A stretch of 64,000 bases of DNA from Diabrotica undecimpunctata (taxonomy: Eukaryota > Arthropoda > Insecta > Coleoptera > Chrysomelidae): the NCBI RefSeq assembly GCF_040954645.1, contig NC_092806.1, forward strand, positions 111,149,231-111,213,230, in the 5' to 3' direction. Positions 41,988 to 53,530 of the stretch are shown here, piece after piece. The translations under genes were made by a program, and so were the position numbers. The first letter of the stretch is position 1. Every line of letters begins with the position of its first letter. Under the pieces are notes generated by a model, which made no database searches, had not been told where the DNA came from, and saw only the letters and a list, made by a program, of their open reading frames with translations.

Positions 41988-43329
41988 ATATAAGTATATA
42001 TTTATTTATAATGATATTTTGTAAATTTAACAGAACATTTCTTTTAATTAGTTATTTCTACTAAATATATTTTCGTCTATATAAACTACTTAAAATATAA
42101 ACGAATCCCACTTTATTAGATTATTGGGTAGAACTATTGTTCACAGTCCGTAACTGTACTGTTTTCCAAGATATTTCTTGATTGATGTACTTTCTAATGT
42201 CTTAAAATAAATATCTGTTAAATGCTGAGTTCCCACATCTCTCGTGCTTTTATTTGAAGATGCCTAGGCTCCCCACAGTGTACAATACGAGGAACAATAA
42301 CTCCATGTCTTCGAACAAGTCTTTTACGGCTCACCAACAATATTCAAACGTTTACCATTAGGCCAGTTCCCATATTTCAGATTATAGAGGACATGGTGAT
42401 AAGTGGCGTATATTAAAATTTTGATTTAGCTTTAATGTAAACATTTCTTTTTATAATAAGGGCATCAACTGCTGCGGAATAGTGATGGGATTTCTTTAAG
42501 TTGATTGGCTTCAAGTGGGTGAATGTATAAGATACGTGAGATATAAACAATACAAGAGGGCATTAACATGGATTTAATCTATTTGAAGGGGCTTGTCAAA
42601 TGTGAACAGTATATAATTAAATATAATGAATCCTAAATAAAAACGCACTTAAACAATGAGACTTTAATATAAAAAAGGAACGAAAAGTAGATAGTGGGAC
42701 TGTTATGTAATATTTTGTAATTTTACAAATAATATCAATATTTTTACATTTATATAATAATAATGCAACACTACCAAGAATGTTTATTAGAAAATTAAAT
42801 TTTGAGGTGGCAAGTTGGTCTAAAAATTAATCTAAACACCAATACACATATTAGAAAATAATTTTAGATCAAATTTGGATGTTACTTACATAGATTTCAG
42901 ATTCCAAGTTCCATCAACCAAATTTTAACTTACATTTACTTTACAGGAGAGCGAAAAAACCGTTTATGGCACTTTGTGTTTAAGGTTTTACCTACGAATT
43001 AGCAATTTTCAGGATTATAATATAGTAGTTGATGTGATATGGTATAATTTAATTTATTTATGATCCCTAAATAGCTGAACAAGAATTTGAAAATAAAAAA
43101 AAATTTAAAAAATGCCAATTATTATGTTTTGACCAAATGATTATTGTTAAAGGATATCACTTAATATATTCGTATGTGGGAATTATTTGATTTTTTTTAA
43201 TTAATAACACTTAATTATGACAAAAATATTTATTTATTAAAATATTTCGCACACAAAATGGCAATATAATATATATAAAAAATCTTATTATTAACCGTTT
43301 TCGCTTTCGCTATTACTGACAAAGTCGTT
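41081..43329. other. Unassigned AT-rich stretch
   Basis: No gene recognised. The string aaggaccaccctgtata just before the TA tract (41930) resembles termini of insect mariner-type elements, and atgcaacactccgtata at 41401 may be another. A minus-strand stretch at 42260-42400 (VSRKRLVRRHGVIVPRIVHC) is open for ~38 codons but not identified. Confidence 0.3.
41941..41992. repeat. (TA)n microsatellite
   Basis: About 50 bp of TA following aaggaccaccctg. Confidence 0.9.
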
Positions 43330-44630
43330 TTGTCGTCATTCAATGCGGTAAATTTTTATAAAGTGGGTCTATGAAAGGTAATAGACTTAAAATGTCCTTA
43401 TATTTCTCTTGGCTAATTTGAATGTGCTTTTTTTTCATAGACAAGAAAAATAATAATGTTTGACGAGTCGTAGTTATTCCTTTTTCCTCTTCTGCGATCA
43501 ATAATTTTAAACAGTTCGTCTTCAAGTAAACGGCGCTTATAAAAAATTTTTCCAAAGGTCATTTAATATAGTTACATTTTATATAATAAAGGCATATTTG
43601 TATCCAAAATATTTGGTTCCAGGAGACGGTTTCTTTACCTTCATCTTTGGTCTTTCTCACGAACAAACTGGATGTCAACAAATCTGAAAAAGAGAAGAAA
43701 TCTTCGGTTTTTATTTCATTTACCTTCTGACTACTCATTCTCACTAAATTATACCAGTCGTGTGGCACACTAATTACCCCATCGAATTGTTTCTTCTTCC
43801 TCTTTATATTGGTATGATCTGAGTCGCATTCTAAATGCGTATGTCCTGGAACCAATTATTTGTGATCTATTGTTGTTACAGAAGGTTTAATGTTAAATAC
43901 AAAAGAGAAACGGAATCATATCATTACGATTGTGGGCTATCCATCTATATCTACCTTGTTGGGTATATCCTGAATAAACGTCAGTAAACATGTAGTAATT
44001 TCATTGGTACCTCGTTGACCATTACCTTCATGCCACATAAAGCAGCTCGTGGTGTTCGAATTACAATTCCTTACTGTGAAATTATATGTCCATAATTTAC
44101 GTTTGTAAAAACTGATACTTGTATTTAAGCACTTTGTAGCAAGACATTGTTGGAGATCAAATACCGCCATCAGTACTTTTCCTTAGGAATTGCGTAATCT
44201 AATTTTATCATCTGCCTTACATTTGTAATAAAAATTGACCTTTTCTTTGTGAATATCATATTCTGACTGTAACCTACACTTTTTATTTTCATCGGTCACA
44301 TTTTTAATTTTAGATAGGTAAGTATCACAAATTATACAAGTGTGTAATGTAATTGTAATGTGATTTTAGACCAAATTCTAAAACACATTTTCGGTATATA
44401 CTGAAACTTACGGGAGTCGACGATCTCTATTCTGAAGATATTTCATTGTCCTTTTACAATTTGTACAGCTTTTCCAAACTCAGATCAGTACCGGAAAACA
44501 TTCTTGATGTTCTACGTATCGAGTAATGACTCTCGTACGCCGGACAGCTAGCAATATGGTGACGAACTATACTAATATCTTCATCTGACCGTTTGTTGGG
44601 GGGAGTGTGCCTACCTGGCACCCTCGCTAT
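43330..44630 (-). pseudogene. Decayed multicopy gene, DUF7869-like
   Basis: The minus strand shows blocks in a consistent order: RHTPPNKRSDEDISIVRHHI and ASCPAYESHYSIRRTSRMFS (44600-44480), [49 protein letters not shown] with [11 protein letters not shown] and [20 protein letters not shown] (44170-43937), LVPGHTHLECDSDHTNIKRK with VPHDWYNLVR (43855-43559), and a last open frame (43555-43340). This string (IxSFPxxESHY, LQQ...FYKRQLWTYN, MWxEGxxxRGxxEIxSCL, PGHTxxxCDxDH) is that of a large arthropod protein family I believe is called DUF7869, often multicopy and probably transposon-related. Stops and frameshifts separate the blocks. Function unknown; the family name is from memory. Confidence 0.6.
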
Positions 44631-44639
44631 ATAATAGTA

Positions 44640-46859
44640 GTGTTAGCATTTTCTTCTTTTTGACAATTCCATTGATAAAACCTCTACCTTCAGCAAACGT
44701 GGCTTGGAAGCAAGCCCTTCATACTTCAACTTTTAAAGAATGTTGGGTGATAAAATATTTGTCTGTAACATTTCTGCTTCGGCGTGATACTTGTAGCTTA
44801 ACGCTTTGGTGGAGCAAGTTTAATCAAAGAACTTAAAAATTGGCGTTGTTTATCCCGAGATTTTAGGTTTCGATAGTCACGGAAATACATAATTTTCGCA
44901 CCTATTATTATTATTACCGTACTTTTCTCAAATGGATAATGCATAAGTAATATACATATTTTATATACATACTTTGGTTTGTATCTAAGAGTTTTGTAAA
45001 TATTAATTTTCTTATTCATATTGCAATAAAAATTCAGAAAATTTAACTAACAATCAAACTTAATAATTAAATGATGTCTGATATAAAACTGTCATAGTAA
45101 AAAAACCAAAAATCTTTTGTGTCACATCCATAGGTGAAAAATCACTGTAATATCTGACATACTTTTTGAGATATTCAATGTTTTAGAAAATCTAAAACTT
45201 TTTTGATTATGTGAAACACATAACTCAATTCAATGATTATGATTGCCAACATAAGGCAATTCAATTTAAGAGTCTTTCGCAATTGAAATTTGAAATTAAT
45301 GATAAAATTATCATTTTTCGTCCGCGTTGGCTCAAAACGTAATCAATGTTACTATCCATGTTAAAGGAACAAGGACAAATGAAGAGAAATTTTTATTGTA
45401 GCATTGTTTTAGGTAGCTATCAATAGAATTTTGTGTAATTTCCAAATAAAAACCAATGAATTTCATTTGCATTTAATACATCTATTTTAGATTTATTCTG
45501 TCAAATTACCAAATATTAACGGTTTGCAAGGGGTTTATGGTCTATACCTGCCACGGGGTGCACGTAGGCCACTGATGAGTTTACCAATCTCTCTGGGTCT
45601 ATTTTAAAACCCCTATTTTTATGGCGGTGATGAGTTTGTACTATGTAACGAGGGTATTTATGCTAATTGGTGATGAGTTTACGTGTACCCGAAATTATTG
45701 CTGATATTTGATCTGAATTTGATATTTTTAAAGGGTGTAACTGTCTTTCATTCAATGATAATGATGTTTCTCGAATATTTTCCTTCGTAGTGAGTACGGT
45801 ACCTTTTTGGTGTTTTAATGAATACAACCATATAGAGCCACAACTAAGGGGAAAGTCATACATTAAAGTACACCATTCTGTGTGGCGTGTATAAAAAAAT
45901 AGCACGCTAAGACCGAAGTATATGTTGGTAAGGCATTAGGCAGAAGTTTTCGGAAAACTGCACACATTTTTTGAGTCACTACCTTGCTACCATTGTTATG
46001 AAAAAAAGTCTGTTGTGTCCAGGAATTCAAACAAACACTAAATTTTATTTGAAAAAAAAACACATAGTTTTCATGCTAAGAACATATGTATCGTAGCGTC
46101 ATAAATAGAAAATTTCTCGTACGATGTACCAAAAGTACCCATTTAGACCAACTGACATAGCTCGAAAACTACATGAGCTTTAAAAAGTAGAGTTATATGA
46201 GAAGCACCATCTATGAACGGAAGACAATAACGACCATCGCTTCACCTTTTTCAATAATTCTACCGCAGGTATCAACGAAACGTTAGGAAAAAATAATTCC
46301 AGACCACAGCCTATAATCACAAATCTTATTTATTTTTGGTCACACCATAATAAAACCTATTTGTTGGAGTGACTAATAGGCTTATTATATGGATCTTTGT
46401 ATTGATTTATTATTTTCTTGAAGGTAATTTATATATCATTTAAGAATGAATGTATTATGTATTATTTGTACCGTTAAGATTGCCACTTTTTGAGCAGATT
46501 TATATACTTCCTTTCTAGTTCGTAAAATTCCTATATAAAAGGGCTTGTTTCAACTTCATTAAATATTTATTACTTTCGTACATTTTAGAACTATTGTAGC
46601 TTTATATATTGTCACCATAGGTAGTATATCTAATGATTTTTTTAAATTTGCATATATTTTGTAGTTTGAATGTATAGATTTAAAGGCAGCACACTGGCCT
46701 ATTGCTTACCAAACAGTATTCAGACATTCACCGATATATTTGTGCATGCCAAGTTGATGGTGATTAATGAACGTTTTAAGAAAATAAGATTATGATTATA
46801 TCATTATAATATTGTGCGGGAAACTATTAGTTTGTGTATCAAGTACTAAAATAGTTCAT
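44640..46859. other. Unassigned AT-rich stretch
   Basis: No element recognised. Overlapping minus-strand frames (45905-45663 and 46063-45863) contain GSIWLYSLKHQKGTVLTTKE and are of unknown nature; no domain seen. gatgagttt recurs three times between 45570 and 45690. caacgaaacgttagg near 46283 resembles the GAAACGTT part of the Penelope-like motif but has no CTGANGA partner. Confidence 0.3.
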
Positions 46860-48260
46860 GAATTTAATCGTATATTGAGTAATATGTGAGTTTAATCCTT
46901 TAATGACCGATAATGAATCTGATAATATCACTGCTTTATTTAAATTTTGTAAATTTAGCCAATCTAATGCTTTTTCGTTTGCTACCGCTTCAGCATTATA
47001 TGTATATTGAACAGGGTGATGGAAGTTTAATTTTCAAGGATTCGCTTTAATGTGAAATCTAAACTGCACGACCTGTGGCACCATCCTCTTTTTGGTAACC
47101 ATCGGTATACATTATTACGTTATCATTATAGTCATTCAATATAGGTTTAGGTAAGTCAAAGTTTATTTGTGGGTATTCTGTGTACTTTGGTATAATGACT
47201 TTTGGTTTATTTAATGATACCTGAAAATCACCTTTGTATATTGGTAATCTTGTTCCTTTACAATAGATATTAGAATGCTCATTAGTTTCTAAGAAAGCAT
47301 CAGCAAGTGGAAAAAATTTTTTAATGCGCCAGTATTTATCTGAGAGCTTTTCAATAGATAACTCATATAGTTGGCTAAGTAGATTATTATTATTTAATCT
47401 TAGCCTCAGAATATGTTTAATTGCCATAATTTATCGACGATTTTAAAGAGGAATTTCATTACTTTCAGCAAGTAGAACAGGGCAAGGAGTAGACTTATGG
47501 TCCCCAAGCATATTCTTAGACATTTGAACTGAATGCTGTCTACAGTGAATAAGTGTATGTTACTGCCGGCACCATACAGAATGCAATCATAGTCTACAAT
47601 AGATCGCACGTAGGCTCTGTAAAACATCAGTGCACCTTTAGGGTCAGCACCCCAACTACGATTAGTGACACATTTAAGGATATTAATACCTTTTTCACAC
47701 CTACTTTTTATATATTCAAATTTTTTGACCATAAAAGTTTGGAATCAAGAAGAATGCCAAGATATTTGTATTCTTTGACAATATGTATATCATATCCAGA
47801 CAGCTTTATTTTGTCAGGCGTACGAATCCTATGTCTAGTAATTATCATTATGGCTGATTTGTCAGGGGAAATGGTTAAGCCATGATTTCTTACCCAGTTA
47901 TTAACGTTTTGCATGATGAATTCCAGAGCCTTCAGGCAGTCAGTATACGTGTTACGCTCTGTATATGCATATGTCATCAGCGTATTGGATGCAATTGATT
48001 GTGTTGTCGAAAATAGCATGAATACTTGCTAAAAATATGTTGAACAATAACGGACTTAAAACTGATTCTTGTGGAAGACCTGCATGAGCAATTCTAGGAC
48101 CAAGTAGTTGATTTAAATGATCTTTAATATATATATAACACGATTATTATAAAGATGAACAAAATTAGTCGCTATATTTTGAAGTAATCCTATATCATAT
48201 AGTTTTTTGTGTAACATCGTTGTCAACAGAATCATATGCCCCTTTTAGGTCTTAAAACAT
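46860..48260 (-). pseudogene. Jockey-like non-LTR retrotransposon ORF2: RT and RNase H (relic)
   Basis: On the minus strand: PRIAHAGLPQESVLSPLLFN and INCIQYADDICIYTERNTYT (RT catalytic box; the adjacent open frame starts out of phase by a frameshift), NNWVRNHGLTISPDKSAIMI, KEYKYLGILLDSKLLW (48019-47708), CVTNRSWGADPKGALMFYRA with VRSIVDYDCILYGA (47732-47406), KIVDKLWQLNIF, then AIKHILRLRL and the RNase H start NVIMYTDGYQKEDGATGRAV (47427-47059), followed by CSIYTAEAVANEKALDWL and ILSDSLSVIKGL to about 46860. The order and motifs fit the Jockey clade. Several frameshifts; dead. Confidence 0.75.
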
Positions 48261-48439
48261 TCCCTTTTTTAGTGGGTTTTTGACCGAAGTAGAAGAGCGA
48301 AGTTCTTGTTTTTTTGAAAGTGGGTACATAGGATTAATTTTGATTTATACCTTCAAGGACGTTAAGGGTTAAGTAAGGGCAATTTTGTATAGTATTAAGG
48401 ATATCGAATCTATTATTTGTAGTTACCTAGTCTACTATT

Positions 48440-48975
48440 CTACTAGTCTATTTGAAGTCTAAATTAACAGTCTTAGGAATGCTATTTCCTTCAAATGTCA
48501 AAATTCCCATCTGGCGAGGAGCAAGAATTGTTTCAATATCCGTATCAACTATTTTCCGTTTAACCTTTTTACTTCAAAAACATTTTTATCTGAAACAGTA
48601 TTTTCTAAAATATACTTTTCATTCCAAAACGTATCGACTTCCCTAATATAATAATAATAATTCCCTTCTTTTGAATAAAAAATGATGGAATATACGCTAC
48701 AAGTTTATTATCCTTAATAAGCTTATGTTCATTTAGAGAACTTGTATGAATGTTTAGTACATCGTGTTTAAAATATTGGTTTTTAAATAAATAATGACCG
48801 ACACGTACTGGTGATAAGCGCGTCAAGTTTTTGTCTGTAGACTCTACGAAGACAAATACCCTGAATCATTTATTTTATATCTGTTATTTAAATTAATGTA
48901 CCTTTTGTCTTCCGTACCCATTATTAATGTGTTATTCTGGGGTGGCTCAACACCACTCCTCGATTCACACATAAT
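48440..48975 (-). pseudogene. Jockey-like ORF1 (gag-like) fragment of the same element
   Basis: The minus strand reads GTEDKRYINLNNRYKINDSG (ATG at 48921), then with a frameshift TRLSPVRVGHYLFKNQYFKH, SLNEHKLIKDNKLVAYIPSF, and after another break KNVFEVKRLNGK and ETILAPRQMGILTFEGNSIP. Jockey ORF1 proteins have NDxGPxxVxVE...L.PxxVGxYL...YIP.......RGIIRxVxxxxxxxxI...FxGxxLPxxV before their CCHC knuckles. The knuckles and the start of ORF2 (endonuclease) are deleted between here and 48260. Same strand and order as the ORF2 part, so one degraded element. Confidence 0.65.
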
Positions 48976-50054
48976 AATAATTAATTAGATTCTACCTTTT
49001 TTGTAGATCGGTTTGTTTATTTCTCAAATTAAATACCTATTAATTTGATAATGGCACTAGCCAAGGACACCGGCACAGATTATCGATATACACCTGTTCA
49101 CTGTCCAACGAATACTGTACGAAATATAAAGAAAATTAAATTTTTTAGTATCCTTAGATCCTTAAAAGGAGTATTGTACACAAACTAAATTACACAGAGA
49201 ATTTATTGTAATAGTGGTGTTTTTAGAAATTCTAACTACTTCCTAAGTGCAATTAGGTACTTTTGGAATTTTGAAAAATATTTATAGAACTCTTGACAGT
49301 TTCAAATACTTAAGTTTCCTTCTGTTGATAATATAATCTACATTATGCCACGTTTAAGGTTGAGTTAATAAAGCTCACAATGGTAGTTCGGATTTAGAAA
49401 ACTGGTTACCATAATTCGAAATGATAATGATGACCGCCGCTTTTATTCATAGTGTGTAAGCCGTGCTTTAACATACGTACAAGTTTTATCAATATCCCAT
49501 CTCGGATTTCATAGAACCTTTGTTACCGTCCGCGTATTTAGTGCTATTTAAGATCCCATCACATTATCTGCAAACAAACGGAAAAGAACGACCAAAGAAG
49601 TTTCCACCAAGCATTGACGTACTTATTACAAGGGGTTGTAATGGTCATACTTACATACATTGATACAAATAAACCAACACAAACAAGACCTTTTACTTTT
49701 ATTTCTTATCTTAAGTACTGATTTACTGACTTCATTTAATTTTCTTTTTTATTCTATACATTAATCTAATTATTTTTTCGTACTACATATACTTCTTTAT
49801 TGTGATAGTGGTCAAAGCAACTTTTTTTTTTATTTTCTGAAAACTTAGTTCTGATTAATGGTTTTCTTATACGAAGTCTAAGGCCTCTAATCTATTTATT
49901 TTGTTGATATTTTTTAAATAAAATGCTAAGCTAGACTAAGAAGCTAAACTAGATAAAATTCGCTGAAATCGGAACAGCTCTAAAGTAATCTTTATTTAAC
50001 TATTTTACAGGCAAAATAAATGATACTTTCCAATTTTTTTTTGTAATAACTAAG
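48976..50054. other. Unassigned AT-rich stretch
   Basis: No gene or element recognised between the Jockey-like ORF1 and the GAA tail of RTE copy E. Confidence 0.35.
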
Positions 50055-51075
50055 CTTTCTTCTTCTTCTTCTTTTGGTGCCTATTCGTTTAGAATATTGG
50101 CTATCATTCTGGCTATAATTATTTTATTAACTGATGCTTTAAATAGATTAGTTGTTGTTGTAGAGAACCATTTCCTCAGGTTTTTTAACCATGATATTAT
50201 TCTTCTCTCAATTCCTCGCTTTCTGAATAATTTGCCTTAAATAATTATTTTCAGTAATCTGTATTTAGTGCTGTTTCTCATTATGTATCTGAGATATTCT
50301 AACTTTCTCCTTTTAATCATATACATCACCTTTCTTTCTTTACCCATTCTTCGTAGTACAGTCTCGTCGGTTATCTTTGTCCGTCCATGATATCCTTAGG
50401 GTTCTTCGAAGGTTTTAAGTTTTTTCTTTATCGCTTCAGTGTGTCCAGGATACATTTTCCTAGTATAATATCGAGAAGATATAACATCGTAGGAGCCTTA
50501 CTTTTTTCTCCAGATTAAGATTGTGGCTTTTAAAGAGTTTGGTATGGAGGCCTGGACGCTGACAGAGACGCTCACGGGAAAACTAGAAGCATTTGAAATG
50601 TGGGGGACCGTAAAAGAATCGTAAAGGAGAAAGAAATCGTGAGCACAATCAAACAAAGAAAGCTTGAATATCTAGGCCACATATTGAGACACGATAAGTA
50701 CCGTCTACTGCAATTGATTGTCCAGGGGAAAGTAGACAGTAAGCGAGGGCCAAGCAGGAGAAGACACTCGTAGCTCCTAAATCTGTGGAAGTGGTTCGGG
50801 ATCACATCGGTCGAACTATTCAGAAGCGCCGCAAACAAGATCAGAATTGCCATGTTGATAGCCAACGTTTGCAACGGACTGGGCACTTGAAGAAGAAGAA
50901 GAAAGAGTTTTACTATGTTAATGAATGCACTCCCAGCCTTCTCTATTCTACATTTTACTTCTTGTGAGTGATTCCATTGTTCGTTTACTATTGATCCAAG
51001 ATACGTAAACTGTTTTACTCGGTCCACTGGTGTATTCTTGATAACTAGTTTTGGAAGATATAATTTACCAAAAAT
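50055..51075 (-). mobile_element. RTE-like copy E, interrupted by RTE copy F
   Basis: The minus strand from 51075 reads MDRVKQFTYLGSIVNEQWNH, EVKCRIEKAGSAFINIVKLF; after the insert it continues KSHNLNLEKKVRLLRCYIFS, LRISWTDK and the tail RRKLEYLRYIMRNSTKYRLL, RKRGIERRIISWLKNLRKWF, ending AGGCACCAAAAGAAGAAGAAGAA near 50055. Frameshifts occur in the middle. The frame KLF|KSH reads across the insertion when one copy of AAAGAGTTT is ignored. 5'-truncated. Confidence 0.75.
50541..50901 (+). mobile_element. RTE-like copy F, 361-bp tail, inserted in copy E
   Basis: Bounded by 9-bp duplications aaagagttt at 50532-50540 and 50902-50910. It encodes GMEAWTLTETLTGKLEAFEM, then with a frameshift KQRKLEYLGHILRHDKYRLL, SKRGPSRRRHS and LFRSAANKIRIAMLIANVCN, and ends GGGCACTTGAAGAAGAAGAA. 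Confidence 0.8.
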
Positions 51076-52364
51076 TAGTATTTACCGTGGTAGTTCTCTA
51101 GTATAGTTCTTTAGTAAATTGTAAAAAAGTTTAAAGCAACTGCATAATCGTCTTAAAGTACATTTTGTTACAGCAGTTGCATCTTCACTTTTCGATGATT
51201 CTGATATATTTTTGATGTTTTTTCCTTGGTTCAATGGACTTATTCTACAGAGAAGTCGTTCCTGATAAATTACTTTCATCGTCCAAGGTGGAATAATTGG
51301 AGTTCAATACTTGACAGATGAGCAAGTGGGATATTGTCATCTGCAGCGAAATCGCCCTCGACATTAGAATTAAAGACCATATCGTCGTGAAATATACTTA
51401 ATAGATAAGCAACGTCATATGGATTTTCTAAATTATAACTTAACGTTTTATTCTAAATACACATATCGGTACATCGGTATATATAATTTATTATATGCCA
51501 CTTTTTTAAACAAAAAATTTTTTTTGGCCAATATCAACTAAGTTGCAAAGAATCATATCCATTTAAGAAAATATTTTTCTTAAATGGATATGATTTAGAA
51601 ATTTGAATTTGAAAGACAATCGGTCCTTAAATAAAAGTGATGAACTCGGATGAATTCTTTTTTATAATATAGTCTGGCCTAACGTACCCTTATCTACCAT
51701 AATCAAAATTACCATCACTAAACTTAACCAAACTTTACCAAAGTCTCCTAATCTCGCTCGCTCGCATATCGAAACCTCATCCTTTCTGTGAGTGATCAAT
51801 TTTGATTATGACAAAACCTTAGATGTACTAGTAGACTTACTTAACACAATATACAGTCAGCACATCTTCAGAAAATGAATATTAAAACGACTAAATAGAT
51901 GATAATAACTGTATACTTTCCAGCATGGAACCCAAAGAGAATCCCAAATCACTGAAATTGTGGTTTACTTAATATTGATAAAAGGTTTATATTTACCTGT
52001 AGGTGGCATAGTATGGCCAATTTGTTTCAAATTAAAGCAATAAAAAATTACCAGCGTATCCACGTAGTTATCACTTGTTCACAAGAAAAAATAACTGAAC
52101 AAGTTGTTGCAATCCAAAGTGTTAACGATTCTTAACCACTAACAAAAAATTAAGAAATAACATTTCATTTCACTACAAGAAATAAGGCGGTAAGCTGAAA
52201 CTTGGTGACATACCAGGGTACCACCAAAGTTAAGCTAGTTAAGGTGCAAGGCTAGTTACAATTCATAACCACCATGTTTGTATATTACCTCTATCATTGA
52301 AATAAATATCAATATAACAGTGCCATATAATGACACAATTTGTGTTAAAAGTAAACTCAAGGTT
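51076..52364. other. Unassigned AT-rich stretch with a 21-bp perfect hairpin
   Basis: No gene recognised. A 65-codon minus-strand frame (51279-51082) is unidentified; nearby minus-strand NSNVEGDFAADDNIPLAHLS could be a transposase N-terminus but is too short to call. Confidence 0.3.
51551..51595. repeat. Perfect 21-bp inverted repeat (hairpin)
   Basis: aatcatatccatttaagaaaa (51551-51571) and its exact reverse complement (51575-51595) are separated by only tat. Confidence 0.85.
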
Positions 52365-52945
52365 TGTTCCAGAAATGAACATATCATTTTAAAATATAAA
52401 ATAAAAATATAGTTCTTTACACTTTTCTTAGTGTAGAATAAGTAAAATAGTCACTTTATGAAGTTTGCTCCGACTTAATGGTGCCACAGCCTCTTAAATA
52501 GTTTTCACACCTAAATACAAGAGGGGTAATCTACACTTTTACGCACCAAATTTTATTTTATTAGTTCTCACTCACACGCCCTTGAGGCAACACTCTCAAT
52601 TCATATATAAAATATTTCTCTACGCCGAAATCGGGCATTTTTTCTCATAAATACGGTTTCTCTCTTTTACGTGTGATAAAGAAAGAATTATTTGATACTG
52701 TATAGTCAGCTACGTCGTTTGAACCTCTTTAATCTAAAAATAGTTAATAATAAGTCGATAAACTTAAAGTGCTTTTATTTCTCTGGAGCAATATTTGCTC
52801 ATATTAACAATCCTTATCCTTCAACGGTCACTGAAGAACCAAACCTATGGAGATACATCCATTCACAAGTCCTTTGAAGTAAGGCTTGGAATCAAAAGAT
52901 TTCCAACCCTCTCATTTAGGGAGCCAGTTACAAGGCTCCCACACA
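52365..52945 (+). repeat. 5' LTR of BEL/Pao element
   Basis: Starts TGTTCCAGAAATGAAC and ends CTCCCACACA. A TATA-like atatataaa occurs at about 52601. Near the end, gggagccagttacaaggctccc forms a small hairpin. Small open frames inside it occur twice because the LTR is duplicated; they are not genes. Confidence 0.9.
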
Positions 52946-52949
52946 TTCG

Positions 52950-52967
52950 TGGTCCTATCGAGCACAG
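52950..52967 (+). promoter_or_regulatory. Probable primer-binding site of the BEL/Pao element
   Basis: TGGTCCTATCGAGCACAG begins four bases after the LTR end. It starts with the required TGG; the tRNA was not identified. Confidence 0.5.
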
Positions 52968-53530
52968 ATTATTTGATGAAACAGGACTGAAGAAAGAAAA
53001 GGATTACACACGCCGGAGAGCAACAGGAAGAAAGAATAATGGTTTCTCGTTCCTAGAAGAAAGATTGCACAAGTTGACCTTCGTTCAAGATTAGACATGT
53101 GTGTTTTGTGAAAAGTGCGTTATGTGTTGGTAAGCGACAGCGGTAATTAAATTGGATACTTGAAAAACATTTGGTGAGGTTAAAACTCTTTCTATATTTT
53201 CTATAGTTACTACATGCACGTAATTTATATTGATTGACATTTGTCTCGACTTTTATTTGTTTATTAATATTTATATTAACTAATGGCTTTGATTTGACAA
53301 CAGATCTTTCTTCTCAATATCGCTAAACATAGCTGACAATTGTTTATTATACAGATTGTCTCACAGCCCGCTCTCACGAATAATATTTGTTTATCACTCT
53401 ATAAGTAAAAATACTCTATTAAAATTAAAATCGCGTCTTAGTTAAAAAAGACATTTACACTAAACAAAATCATTCACTCTTATTTCTCGCTCAGTATATA
53501 TTTGCAAATAAATTCAATTTTAAATAAAAA

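Noticed and set aside
52355..52364. A 10-bp BEL/Pao target duplication (actcaaggtt on both sides)
   Set aside because: Equal LTR lengths (581 bp) ending in CA favour a 5-bp AGGTT duplication, as usual for BEL/Pao; the extra actca match would then be the divergent LTR end. The 10-bp reading cannot be fully excluded.
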